Part shown: piece by piece, positions 16,378 through 24,357 of the stretch
How the letters are laid out: each line of letters starts with the position of its first letter
How positions within the stretch are numbered: position 1 is the stretch's first letter
NCBI GenBank assembly: GCA_035690495.1
Contig: DASSKK010000028.1
Location: 1 to 64,000, forward strand
Origin: DASSKK01 sp035690495
GTDB taxonomy: Bacteria; Actinomycetota; Actinomycetes; Propionibacteriales; Nocardioidaceae
Reading direction: 5' to 3'
Length of the DNA: 64,000 bases
Translations under genes and position numbers: made by a program
Notes under the pieces: generated by a model
What the model saw: only the letters and a program-made list of their open reading frames with translations
What the model was told of the DNA's origin: nothing
The model's database searches: none

Positions 16378-17124
16378 TCAACCGGCCGGTACCGGTTCTG
16401 CGTCGGCGAAGATCCGGTCCAGGCTGGCCAGGTAGCGGTCGAACAGGTGGCCGCCGGCGACGCGGCGCAGGTGCATGACGGGGTTCTGCGGAGCGCGGGA
16501 GCCGTGGATGTGCATGTTGACCAGCATGTCCTCGTCGAACCGGAAGATCGAGTTGTACAACGTGGTGACATGGCTGCGGATCTCGACGCCTGGGTAACCG
16601 ATGGTCCCCCGTAGGGCGTGCCGGGTCATCTCGATCCGCGCCGCCATAGCCTCGCCGATGGCTTCCTCCGCCCCGCGGGCTGCGACTGCGGCTGAGTGCG
16701 GGTCGCCGAGCAGGAACCGGACCCGTGCGCCTTCGTCGGCCTTGTCGGTCAGCTGTTGGGCCAGATTGGGATGTTCGTCGATCAGGAAGGTCCCGCCGTA
16801 GACCAGCACGTCGATCGCATGCTGCGCGCCGTCGAGCAGGACGCTCCAGAGTTCGGAAGGAACCAAGCATCGTTGCGGGTAGATGCTGACGATCTCGGCC
16901 TTGGAGGACGCGGTCGCCGCAGAGTCGTTGAGCGTCTCCGGCCACAGGTAGGCCTCATCGGTATCGAGCAGCTTCGCGGCTGCCCAGCGGTGCCTGCGGT
17001 GGGGGAGACGTCCGGTGCTGACCCAGCGCTCGACCGTCTTCGGGTCGACGTCGATCCGCTCGGCGACGTCCGAGAGGGTGAGGCTGTGGGTTGCGATCGC
17101 GCCGCGCAGCCGCTCATTGGTCAT
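16378..17124 (-). CDS. HTH regulator fused to a degenerate PLD-like domain
   Basis: 248 residues. Residues 1-60 form an XRE/MerR-like helix-turn-helix (LSDVAERIDVDPKTVERWVS). The remainder (~75-240) resembles the phospholipase-D fold seen in AICE-encoded regulators (HAIDVLVYGGTFLID, ARVRFLLGDPHS). Where an active PLD would have HxK, it has HIHGS, so catalysis is doubtful. It is divergent from the transfer genes and next to three ggacgt repeats, so it probably represses transfer and replication, as KorSA does in pSAM2, perhaps with ligand sensing in the PLD-like part. Confidence 0.72.
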   Translation of the reverse strand: MTNERLRGAIATHSLTLSDVAERIDVDPKTVERWVSTGRLPHRRHRWAAAKLLDTDEAYLWPETLNDSAATASSKAEIVSIYPQRCLVPSELWSVLLDGAQHAIDVLVYGGTFLIDEHPNLAQQLTDKADEGARVRFLLGDPHSAAVAARGAEEAIGEAMAARIEMTRHALRGTIGYPGVEIRSHVTTLYNSIFRFDEDMLVNMHIHGSRAPQNPVMHLRRVAGGHLFDRYLASLDRIFADAEPVPAG

Positions 17125-17146
17125 GGCCCGCTCCTTCCACCGACAC

Positions 17147-17173
17147 GGACGTTTGGACGTTAGCAGGACGTCC
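17147..17173. promoter_or_regulatory. ggacgt repeat cluster between regulator and transfer genes
   Basis: Three direct copies of ggacgt at 17147, 17155 and 17166; the last is part of the palindrome ggacgtcc. It lies 23 bp upstream of the HTH-PLD start and ~95 bp before the first transfer gene, a plausible operator for control of both directions. Confidence 0.5.
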
Positions 17174-17265
17174 CGACAAGTCCGGGCAGGTAGTTCGCCG
17201 TCTCCCGTTTCCTCGCTGTGCTGGGTCTACCGGCAACCGCCGGCGACAACCGGAAGGAGAGCGTG

Positions 17266-17685
17266 ATGGCCAGCTATGCGGTGGACAGCAGTAGGCAGCC
17301 GATGACGGCGACGGGGGTTGTGGAGCCGGTGCGGGAGTGGGAGGAGACGCCGGAGGGCAAGCGTCGTCCGTCGCAGACTCAGGCGTGTGATGAGAACACC
17401 GGGATGCCGTTGTGGGCGGTGGAGGTGCTGTACATCCAGACCTCGTTCGGCCGGAAGTCGACGGTGACCGCGAAGGTGACCATCGGCGCGGAGACGGAGC
17501 CGAAGCCGGCGCCGTTGACACCGATCGAGTTCGGCGGCCTGGAGGTGGAGGCGCGGGTGAACAAGACCGGCGGGTTCGTGGAGTCCTGGCATGCCGACCA
17601 TCTGGCCAACCCCACCGCCGGATCGGGTACGGCCACGGCCGGCAAGTCGACCGGTCGCGGAACGACTGATGAGAAGGCGGCCTGA
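17266..17685 (+). CDS. Conserved AICE protein upstream of the transfer genes
   Basis: 139 residues from ATG 17266, which follows a strong ggaaggaga site; an upstream start at 17218 lacks one. Soluble, beta-rich in the middle (LWAVEVLYIQTSFGRKSTVTAKV) with a Thr/Gly/Ala-rich low-complexity tail after ~115. Proteins of this size and type sit ahead of traB in many actinomycete elements; function unknown. Confidence 0.75.
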   Translation: MASYAVDSSRQPMTATGVVEPVREWEETPEGKRRPSQTQACDENTGMPLWAVEVLYIQTSFGRKSTVTAKVTIGAETEPKPAPLTPIEFGGLEVEARVNKTGGFVESWHADHLANPTAGSGTATAGKSTGRGTTDEKAA

Positions 17686-17690
17686 GGGTC

Positions 17691-17903
17691 ATGACGGACT
17701 CGACGGGACGTGAATCGTCGGCGAGGCAGATCGCGAGCCTGTTGCGTGAGGCACGTCGGCTGATCGAGCGTGGCTCGCAGGTGTCGGAGTCGGAGCGGGA
17801 GGCGTTTCTACGGCGCAAGACCGCGCTGGTTTCTCGGCTGGAGGCCGAGGCGAACAGGCGGCGTGACCGTGGCGGTCGTGCCCTGGGGGGAGGTGGCTGC
17901 TGA
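17691..17903 (+). CDS. Small helical, highly charged AICE protein
   Basis: 70 residues, mostly Arg/Glu-rich helix (REARRLIERGSQVSESEREA), ending in a Gly-rich tail. The ATG lies 5 nt after the previous stop, and its TGA shares the A with the next ATG (TGATG), so it is embedded in the operon. No recognised family. Confidence 0.65.
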   Translation: MTDSTGRESSARQIASLLREARRLIERGSQVSESEREAFLRRKTALVSRLEAEANRRRDRGGRALGGGGC

Positions 17904-18100
17904 TGTCGGTGACGGCTGCGGCGATCCTGCTCGGGCTGCTGGTGGTCGCGATGGTCAAGACCCGGTGGCTGCGGTTCTCCGGTGCGCTGGTGTGTGTCGC
18001 GTTCGGGATCGCGCTGGCGGCCTCTCCGATCGGTCCGGCGGTCGGGACTGCTCTGGGTCAGGTCGGCACCTGGGTCTACACCCAACTGCAGGCGGCGTGA
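17903..18100 (+). CDS. Small two-span membrane protein (Spd-like)
   Basis: 65 residues with two hydrophobic segments (TAAAILLGLLVVAMV and SGALVCVAFGIALAA) joined by a short basic loop. Small membrane proteins directly before traB are typical plasmid-spread (Spd) proteins, thought to help DNA move between hyphae or cells. Starts on the stop of the preceding gene. Confidence 0.65.
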   Translation: MSVTAAAILLGLLVVAMVKTRWLRFSGALVCVAFGIALAASPIGPAVGTALGQVGTWVYTQLQAA

Positions 18101-18105
18101 GCCCG

Positions 18106-19575
18106 ATGAGTGCGCCGGTACGCCGTCCTGCCGCAGTCGGGATGCGTGGCAGCCGCTCTCCCGAGCCGATGGAGGCCTACGAGGCGCCCGGGGTCACGGA
18201 GGCGCTGATGCTGGCGGTCGCCCGGCTGGTGGGCCGGCTGCTCACGACTGCACTCGCCCATCCGGTGGTGACGCTCTCCCTGGTGGTCCTGAGCTGGGTG
18301 ACCGCCGTGGCCGGGGTCGGTTGGGCGATCGCCATGCTCACCGGGCTAGCAGCCGGTCTGCTGGTCTGGCGGCAGTTGCACCGGGCCTCCTACCGGCGCC
18401 TCGTCACCTCCAGGGTCCGCGGGACGTGGGTGTATCGGCGGCGCTGGCAGCCGGCCATGGTCACCTGCGGTCTCGTCGCGATGGTGAACGGTCGGGAGTA
18501 TCTGCCGTCCATCTGCCGGGTGATCACCGGCGAGTACGGCGATCGGCTGCTCGTGGAGCTGCTGTCCGGACAGTCGCCGGAGGACTGGGAGCAGCAGACG
18601 ACCCGGTTGGCGCACACCTTCGACGCGACCCGTTGCCGGGTGGTGACAGATCGTCCGGGACGGGTCTGGGTGGAGTTCACCCACACCGACCCGCTGGCCG
18701 AAACGATCCGCGCACTCGAACCCGCCGACGTGCCGGATCTGGCTGCGCTGCCGGTCGGGGTCTGCGAGGACGGCGAACCGTGGCGGCTGCGACTGGCCGG
18801 CGCGCACCTGCTGATAGCCGGCGCCACCGGTTCCGGGAAGGGGTCGGTGCTGTGGTCGCTGATCCGTGCGATGGGTCCGGCGATCCGCGACCGGTGCGTG
18901 GAGGTGTGGGCGGTCGACCCCAAGGGCGGCATGGAACTGAGTCCCGGTGCCGGCTTGTTTACTCGGTTCGCCTACGCCGATGCCGCCTCGATGGTTCGGC
19001 TGCTGGAAGAGGCCGTCGAGGTGATGCGGCAGCGTGCCGAACGGCTCCGCCAGGCAGGCCAACGCACCCATCTGCCGACGTCGGACGAGCCGCTGGTGGT
19101 GGTGCTGGTCGACGAGCTGGCCGCCCTGACCGCCTACTGCGGAGACCGCGACTTGAAGAAGCGCGCCGAAGCAGCCCTCCAAGTCCTGCTCTCCCAGGGC
19201 CGCGCGCCGGGGGTGTCGGTGGTCGCCGCGGTCCAAGACCCCGGCAAGGACGTGATCGGGTTCCGCGACCTGTTCCCCACCCGCATCGCGCTGCGGCTGT
19301 TGGAAGACGTGCAGGTCGACATGGTGCTTGGCCGCTCCGCCCGCCTGCACGGCGGGGAGTGCGACCAGATCCCCGCCAACTTGCCTGGCGTCGGCTACAT
19401 GCTCCTGGACGGGGTCCGTGAACCGGTCAGGGTCCGCGCGGCCTACGTGTCCGATGACGACCTCGCAGAGATGATCGAGCGGTTCGCGCCGCAGGCTGGG
19501 GTGGTTTCGAGACGGGCTGCGCAGGCTCCGCCCTTCTCAACCACCCAGACCAAGCTGCGGGTGGTCGACCAATGA
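18106..19575 (+). CDS. TraB/TraSA-type FtsK-SpoIIIE DNA translocase
   Basis: 489 residues from ATG 18106. Two membrane segments (~45-85: ALAHPVVTLSLVVLSWVTAV and the next stretch) precede a motor domain with Walker A GATGSGKGS (~240) and Walker B VVVLVDELAAL (~330), then the FtsK-like QGRAPGVSVVAAVQDP region. In actinomycete elements this single protein pumps double-stranded DNA into the recipient, replacing a type IV secretion system. It overlaps the rep gene by 4 nt (ATGA). Confidence 0.9.
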   Translation: MSAPVRRPAAVGMRGSRSPEPMEAYEAPGVTEALMLAVARLVGRLLTTALAHPVVTLSLVVLSWVTAVAGVGWAIAMLTGLAAGLLVWRQLHRASYRRLVTSRVRGTWVYRRRWQPAMVTCGLVAMVNGREYLPSICRVITGEYGDRLLVELLSGQSPEDWEQQTTRLAHTFDATRCRVVTDRPGRVWVEFTHTDPLAETIRALEPADVPDLAALPVGVCEDGEPWRLRLAGAHLLIAGATGSGKGSVLWSLIRAMGPAIRDRCVEVWAVDPKGGMELSPGAGLFTRFAYADAASMVRLLEEAVEVMRQRAERLRQAGQRTHLPTSDEPLVVVLVDELAALTAYCGDRDLKKRAEAALQVLLSQGRAPGVSVVAAVQDPGKDVIGFRDLFPTRIALRLLEDVQVDMVLGRSARLHGGECDQIPANLPGVGYMLLDGVREPVRVRAAYVSDDDLAEMIERFAPQAGVVSRRAAQAPPFSTTQTKLRVVDQ

Positions 19576-20951
19576 GCATCACCACTGTCGAGGGGCCGTC
19601 GTCGGGGATGCTGGCCGAAGCGGGCATCGAGTCCGCGCTGGCCCGTGGCCACGGCTGTGTCAACCCGGTCCGGTTGCGTGGCCGCAAAGACCTCCTCGAC
19701 ACCACCACCGGCGAGGTCACCAAGGTCTACGACTCGGGCGACGAGCTGGACGGGACCACCTACGTCAAGTGCGGCAACCGCCGCGCCTCGGTCTGTCCGT
19801 CGTGTTCGGCGGAGTACAAGGGTGATGCGTGGCATCTGCTGATGTGCGGACTGGCCGGAGGCAAAGGCATCCCCGAGCAGGTCGCGGATCATCCGTGCAC
19901 GTTCGCCACCTTGACCGCACCCTCCTTCGGGTTGGTACACGGGGTGCGGCGCAAGGGACCGTGCCGGGCGCGGCGGGATCATCCGGTGTGTCCGCACGGC
20001 CGGCCGGCATGGTGTCGCAAACACCACCACGACGACGACCCGCAGGTCGGACAGCCCTTGTGCTGGCAGTGCTATGACTACACCGCCCACGTGCTGTGGC
20101 AGTGGCACGCCCCCGAGCTGTGGCGCCGGTTCACCATCGCCTTGCAGCGCGACCTCGCCCACCGGGCCGGCCTGTCAGTCAAACGGTTCCGTGCGGTGTG
20201 CAAGATCTCCTACGCCAAGGTCGTGGAGTTCCAGGCCCGCGGTGTCATCCACGTGCACGTCCCGATCCGCCTCGACGGGCCCGACGGACCCGACGGGCCC
20301 GCCCCCGCTCTCGCGTTGACCACTGGTGACCTCGAGGACGCCATCCGCGCCGACGCCGCCCACGTACAGCTGGACACCCCACCCCTGGCCGACGGGAGCG
20401 TCCACCGTCTGCATTGGGGTGCCCAGGTCGACACCCGCTCGATCACCGACACCGCCCACCGCAACTCGGCCCGGGCGGCGCCGCTGGTGCATCCCGAACA
20501 GGTCGCCGCCTACCTGGCCAAATACCTCACCAAGTCCACCGAAGACTTCGGCCTCAATGGCCGGGTCCGCTCGGCCACCGGTGCGCGGGCGATGGGCGCC
20601 AGCCCGCACGCCGTACGACTGATCGAGACCGCACAGAGACTCGCCGGGGAATACGAGACCCTGGCGAGGCTGCGGGAGAATCTGACCACCCTGGGTTACC
20701 GGGGCCACCCGATCACCAAATCCCGCGCCTACTCGGTCACCTTCGGGCAGCTCCGCAAAGTCCGGCGACTCTTCCGAATCCGACCCGCCGGCCTGGCTCC
20801 TGACGCCGACATCCGCCAGGTCCTCGACATCGACGACGTCCCCGAAGGGTTCGAAGTCGTCTCCTCCTACGTCTTCGTAGGCCAGGGCTACCTCGACCTC
20901 GACCAAGCCGCCGCCGCCGTCCGCTCTGCTGCGGAGGCACGTATTCGATGA
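19572..20951 (+). CDS. RepSA-type replication initiator
   Basis: 459 residues. Cys-rich N-terminal part (ASVCPSCSAEYKGDAW; CWQCYDY), then the HUH metal motif in FQARGVIHVHVPIRLD (~220-235) and downstream YLAKYLTKSTEDFG (~315), which carries candidate Tyr nucleophiles. This is the pattern of RepSA-like rolling-circle initiators of AICEs. It nicks the excised circle to start replication. An 18-bp run of Gly-Pro-Asp codons (GPDGPDGP) is a local repeat. Translationally coupled to traB; the excisionase follows. Confidence 0.88.
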   Translation: MSITTVEGPSSGMLAEAGIESALARGHGCVNPVRLRGRKDLLDTTTGEVTKVYDSGDELDGTTYVKCGNRRASVCPSCSAEYKGDAWHLLMCGLAGGKGIPEQVADHPCTFATLTAPSFGLVHGVRRKGPCRARRDHPVCPHGRPAWCRKHHHDDDPQVGQPLCWQCYDYTAHVLWQWHAPELWRRFTIALQRDLAHRAGLSVKRFRAVCKISYAKVVEFQARGVIHVHVPIRLDGPDGPDGPAPALALTTGDLEDAIRADAAHVQLDTPPLADGSVHRLHWGAQVDTRSITDTAHRNSARAAPLVHPEQVAAYLAKYLTKSTEDFGLNGRVRSATGARAMGASPHAVRLIETAQRLAGEYETLARLRENLTTLGYRGHPITKSRAYSVTFGQLRKVRRLFRIRPAGLAPDADIRQVLDIDDVPEGFEVVSSYVFVGQGYLDLDQAAAAVRSAAEARIR

Positions 20952-20992
20952 CGGCTGGCCCACAGCGTCCGAACGAAGCGAGGAGGCATCCT

Positions 20993-21199
20993 ATGCAAGT
21001 CAACACCGCAGCCGGCGTGGGAACGCCGCTGCAAGAACTGTGGACGATCCAGCAGGTATCGGCATACCTGCATGTGCCGGTCGGCACGCTCTACCAGTGG
21101 CGACACAAGGGCGTCGGTCCGGGCGCCTACCGTGCGGGTAAGCGGCTGCTGTACGACGCGGCCGACGTACGGCGATGGCTCGTCGAGGAAGTGGCCTGA
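20993..21199 (+). CDS. Excisionase (HTH_17-type DNA-binding protein)
   Basis: 68 residues from ATG 20993, preceded by a perfect aggagg six bases upstream; an in-frame ATG at 20948 overlapping the rep stop is the alternative (83 aa). The helix-turn-helix is LWTIQQVSAYLHVPVGTLYQ plus wing residues, as in MerR-like excisionases. It should steer the integrase towards excision. It lies 5 nt before the integrase. Confidence 0.87.
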   Translation: MQVNTAAGVGTPLQELWTIQQVSAYLHVPVGTLYQWRHKGVGPGAYRAGKRLLYDAADVRRWLVEEVA

Positions 21200-21204
21200 A
21201 CGTC

Positions 21205-22351
21205 ATGGCGATCGAGAAACTGGTTCTGGACAGCGGGCGGGTCACGTGGCGTGCCCGCTGGCGTGACGACCGCAACCGCCAGCGCGCGAAGTCGTTCCGA
21301 CGCAAGGTCGATGCCGAGCGGTTCATGACCGAGATCGACCACGCTAAGCACTCTGGTTCGTACGTCGACCCAGCCGCGGGCCGGCTCACTTTCGGAGATT
21401 GGGCCGAGCGATGGCTGGCTGCGCAGCTGCATCTCAAGCCAAAGACGTTGGCGGGCTACCAGTCGCTGCTCGCGACGTGCGTTCTTCCGCGGTGGGGGCG
21501 CGTGCAGCTCGGGCGCATCACGTTCGGCGGCGTTGCTGAGTGGGTCAACGACATGCAGCGGGAGGGCCGTTCGGCGTCCCGGGTCCGGCAGGCCTACCAC
21601 CTGCTGACCGGGATGCTGCACGCCGCGGTCAAGGACGGACGGCTACCGCGGAACCCGGCTATCGGTGTCGACCTCCCGCCGCTCCGCTCGAAGCGTCGGC
21701 GCTACCTCACGCACGAGCATCTGCACGTCTTGGCCAACGCTTGCGGCCGCTACCGGCTGCTGGTGCTCACACTCGGCTACTGCGGACTCCGCTGGGGAGA
21801 GGCTGCTGCTCTGCGCGTGGGCTCGATCGACTTCGCCCGCGGTCGGCTGAACATCACCGATGCAGTCACGGAAGTCAACGGCAGGATCGTTGCGGGGACA
21901 CCGAAGTCGCACCAGGCGCGGTGGCTGCCCGTTCCGCGTTTCCTGCTCGACGAGCTGCGTCGCGATCTGGCCGGAAAGTCGATGGATGATCTGGCCTTCC
22001 CTTCGCCCCAGGGTGCGATCCTACGGGTGAGCAACTTCCGGCGGCGGATTCTTCGATCGCGCGGCGGGCGCAGCCGGCGTGCCTGGGCTGGTGCCGCACG
22101 AGCTGCGCCACACGGCAGCCTCCCTTGCGATCTCCGCCGGCGGCTCAGTAAAGAGTGTCCAGCGCATGCTCGGGCACGCGTCGGCGACGCTCACACTGGA
22201 CCGCTACGGCCACCTGTTCCCTGACGAGCTGGACCGGGTCGCGCAGCGGCTCGACGAGGCGGCTCGTCAGGCTGATGTGTACAGAACGGGTACAGAAGCC
22301 GATGTGCCACTCTTCGGCGACGAGCAGGGGCCACACGAAAAGGCTGGCTGA
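21205..22351 (+). pseudogene. int: Tyrosine integrase, frameshifted before the catalytic C-terminus
   Basis: From ATG 21205 the frame encodes the arm-binding N-terminus, the core-binding domain and the first catalytic Arg (GYCGLRWGEAAAL). Near 22048 the frame changes: up to ILRVSNFRRR it is normal, then the correct continuation FFDRAAGAAGVPGLVPHELR, HTAAS, LGHASATLTLDRYGHLF is one base out of frame, ending at 22351. One extra a at 22048 (cggcggAttcttc) explains it. The uninterrupted frame stops at 22224 without the HxxR, His and Tyr nucleophile. Either the gene is dead or the base is a sequence error. Confidence 0.88.
22277..22294 (+). promoter_or_regulatory. Candidate integrase arm-type site, right
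   Basis: gtgtacagaacgggtaca, within the integrase 3' coding end. It matches 16 of 18 positions with 11277-11294. Confidence 0.5.
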
Positions 22352-22367
22352 CCTGCGGTTTTGCGCG

Positions 22368-22410
22368 GTGCCCCCGGCAGGATTCGAACCTGCGACGCAC
22401 GGTTTAGGAA
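22368..22410 (-). repeat. Right attachment site inside tRNA-Arg
   Basis: 43 bases identical to 11125-11167. The element supplies this 3' part of the tRNA gene, so the tRNA stays intact after integration. Confidence 0.93.
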
Positions 22411-22441
22411 ACCGACGCTCTATCCCCTGAGCTACGAGGGC
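22369..22441 (-). tRNA. tRNA-Arg(CCU)
   Basis: 73 nt on the minus strand. Acceptor GCCCTCG pairs with CGGGGGC (one G-U), D arm AGCTCAGGGGATAGAGC, anticodon loop TTCCTAA with anticodon CCU (reads AGG), T arm GCAGGTTCGAATCCTGC, discriminator A. CCA is not encoded. It is the integration site of the AICE, whose right attachment repeat forms its 3' half. Confidence 0.95.
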
Positions 22442-22467
22442 GGTGCGGCGCAAGGATAGTCGACCGG

Positions 22468-22953
22468 TCAGCGTCGCTGCCGCGGGATCGTCGCCAGCCA
22501 GCGGCGTATCCGCCGGCCGAGCAGCGTGGGCACAGCAGAGGGCGTGCCCTGGCTCGAGTACGTCGCCGCGTTGCGAGGGAGCTCCATGCCGCGCAGCTGC
22601 GCTGGGACGACGCCGTGCTCGGCGGCCCGCACGAGCATCCGGCCGTTCGCAGCCAGCTGACGGTGTCCCGCCGACTGGATGGTGCCGCTGATGTGCTCGT
22701 GCGGGTCCACGTCCGGATCCGACTCACGCCGCTCCGCCAGTGCCGCGCTGCACTCGCGCAGGCATGCCTCGAACTCGTCGCGGTTGTCGAAGGCGGCCAC
22801 CACCACGTGACGCCGCTCGTGCCGAGAGGCGTCGTACCGGTAGTGACGTACGACGAACCGCTCGAGCGTGTCGTCGTCGGGATCCACCCGGGGCACGCCA
22901 TCAGGATAGCCACGCCGGTGGATTTCGTCCCCGTTGTGGACGGCTGGCATCAT
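22468..22953 (-). CDS. Hypothetical protein
   Basis: 161 residues from ATG 22953; GTG 22896 (142 residues, starting VPRVDPDDD) is a likely alternative since conserved-looking sequence begins there. Soluble, charged, with a possible ferredoxin-like beta-alpha-beta start (ERFVVRHYRY, RHVVVAAFDNRDEFEACLRE) and a basic C-terminus. I do not recognise the family. The longer minus-strand frame reaching 24318 is only the shadow of the LCP gene. It ends 26 nt from the tRNA-Arg 5' end. Confidence 0.6.
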   Translation of the reverse strand: MMPAVHNGDEIHRRGYPDGVPRVDPDDDTLERFVVRHYRYDASRHERRHVVVAAFDNRDEFEACLRECSAALAERRESDPDVDPHEHISGTIQSAGHRQLAANGRMLVRAAEHGVVPAQLRGMELPRNAATYSSQGTPSAVPTLLGRRIRRWLATIPRQRR

Positions 22954-23088
22954 GGACAGTGGAGCGCGCCCATCGGCGCGTGCCGAGGGGTGCAGGTGGT
23001 GCCGCGACCGATCCGCCGGCACGTGCATATTGTGACCCCGGCTGACTCCGGGGCCCGCCCCGGTTCGACGACGAGCGCAGGATCTGCA

Positions 23089-24294
23089 TTGTCCCAGTTG
23101 AAACCGCGACATCGGCACCACCGGACCGGTCCGACCCGGCACCGGGTGCTCAAGGCCGTGGCCGCGACCGTGGCCGTGGTCGTGGTGGTCGTGCTCGTCG
23201 GCGGGTACTTCGTCTACCGCCACCTCGACGGCAACATCACCTCGCTCAGCGTGGCCAACGCGCTCGGCAGCGACCGGCCCAGCGAGATCGTCAAGCCGAA
23301 CGCGCCGAACAAGCCGCTGAACATCCTGCTGCTCGGCTCCGACACCCGGCAGGGACAGCGCGGGCACATCGGGGGGCAGACGCCGGGACTGTCCGACACC
23401 ACGATCCTGCTGCACCTGAGTGCCGACCGGAAGCTGGCGTACGGCGTCAGCATCCCCCGCGACTCGATGGTGCAGCGGCCGCCCTGCCAGCGCAAGGACG
23501 GGCAAGGCGTCGACCCCGGCGGGCTGAGCATGTTCAACGCGGCGTACGCCGTGGGTGGCGCGGCCTGCACGATCAAGACCGTCGAGTCGCTGACCAACAT
23601 CAAGATCAACCACTTCGTGGTCATCGACTTCAACGGGTTCCGGCAGATGGTCGACGCGCTGGGCGGCGTCGAGGTCTGTGTGCCCTACCCGGTGCACGAC
23701 CCGGTCGGCCACATCAACCTCCCGGCAGGCACCTACACCGTCAAGGGCGACCGGGCTCTGGACTACGTCCGGGTGAGGCACGTGATCTCCGACAACGGGG
23801 ACATCGGCCGGATGAAGCGTCAGCAGGCATTCCTCGCCTCGATGGCCAACAAGGCGATCTCCAAGGGCACGCTGGCCAACCCGGTGCGGCTCTACCACTT
23901 CCTGGACGCCGCGACGAAGTCGATCACCGCCGACCCGGGCCTGGCCAGCCTCAAGGAGCTCGGCGGCCTCGCCCGGTCGCTGCAGCACATCGGGCTGAGC
24001 CACATCCAGTTCATCACCGTGCCGTTCGAGACCTACCAGCCCGACCCGAACCGGCTGGTGTGGGCGCCGGAGGCGAAGACGTTGTGGAAGCGGATCCGTC
24101 ACGACAAGCCGCTGACCGCGCAGGAACTCCAGGGCGTGACGACCGCAGCGCAGAACCCCGACGGCTCGCCGTCCGCGTCGTCGTCGAGCTCTCCGAACGG
24201 CCACAAGAGCCCGACCGCTACGCAGTCGGCCAAGCAGAAGGCGGCCGAACAGGCCCGAGCCCAGCAGGCCCGTGAGAACGGGCTCTGCGCCTGA
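23089..24294 (+). CDS. LytR-CpsA-Psr (LCP) family cell-wall ligase
   Basis: 401 residues from TTG 23089, with AGGA 7 nt upstream; GTG 23032 is an alternative. A short basic cytoplasmic head is followed by one membrane span (AVAATVAVVVVVVLVGGYFV) and the extracellular LCP domain with LNILLLGSDTR, VSIPRDSMV, NHFVVIDFNGF, GDRALDYVRVRH and RMKRQQ, which hold the polyprenyl-pyrophosphate and metal contacts. LCP enzymes transfer polymers such as arabinogalactan or teichoic acids from lipid carriers to peptidoglycan. A Ser/Ala-rich linker and coiled Gln/Ala tail end the protein. Confidence 0.92.
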   Translation: MSQLKPRHRHHRTGPTRHRVLKAVAATVAVVVVVVLVGGYFVYRHLDGNITSLSVANALGSDRPSEIVKPNAPNKPLNILLLGSDTRQGQRGHIGGQTPGLSDTTILLHLSADRKLAYGVSIPRDSMVQRPPCQRKDGQGVDPGGLSMFNAAYAVGGAACTIKTVESLTNIKINHFVVIDFNGFRQMVDALGGVEVCVPYPVHDPVGHINLPAGTYTVKGDRALDYVRVRHVISDNGDIGRMKRQQAFLASMANKAISKGTLANPVRLYHFLDAATKSITADPGLASLKELGGLARSLQHIGLSHIQFITVPFETYQPDPNRLVWAPEAKTLWKRIRHDKPLTAQELQGVTTAAQNPDGSPSASSSSSPNGHKSPTATQSAKQKAAEQARAQQARENGLCA

Positions 24295-24357
24295 CTCTCC
24301 CGCGGGTGGAGCGTGCATAACCCGCGGGTCGGGGGTGATTGATGCGCGGGTCGGCGG

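Larger units (their letters stand above)
11125..22410. mobile_element. AICE (pSAM2-like integrative and conjugative element) in tRNA-Arg(CCU)
   Basis: About 11.3 kb bounded by identical 43-bp direct repeats (11125-11167 and 22368-22410). The right copy is part of an intact tRNA-Arg(CCU); the left copy is only the 3' part of that gene, as expected after integration into a tRNA 3' end. Core genes run Spd-like small proteins, TraB/FtsK pump, RepSA-like initiator, excisionase, integrase, the canonical AICE order. Accessory load: metzincin, secreted protein, ECF sigma/membrane partner, HD hydrolase, Nudix, HTH-PLD regulator. Coding in 11.3-15 kb is visibly less G+C-rich than the flanks. The integrase is frameshifted, so the element may be unable to excise by itself. 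Confidence 0.93.

Noticed and set aside
22468..24318. 616-codon minus-strand frame over the LCP gene
   Set aside because: Only its last ~160 codons look like a protein; the rest is antisense to the well-supported LCP gene.
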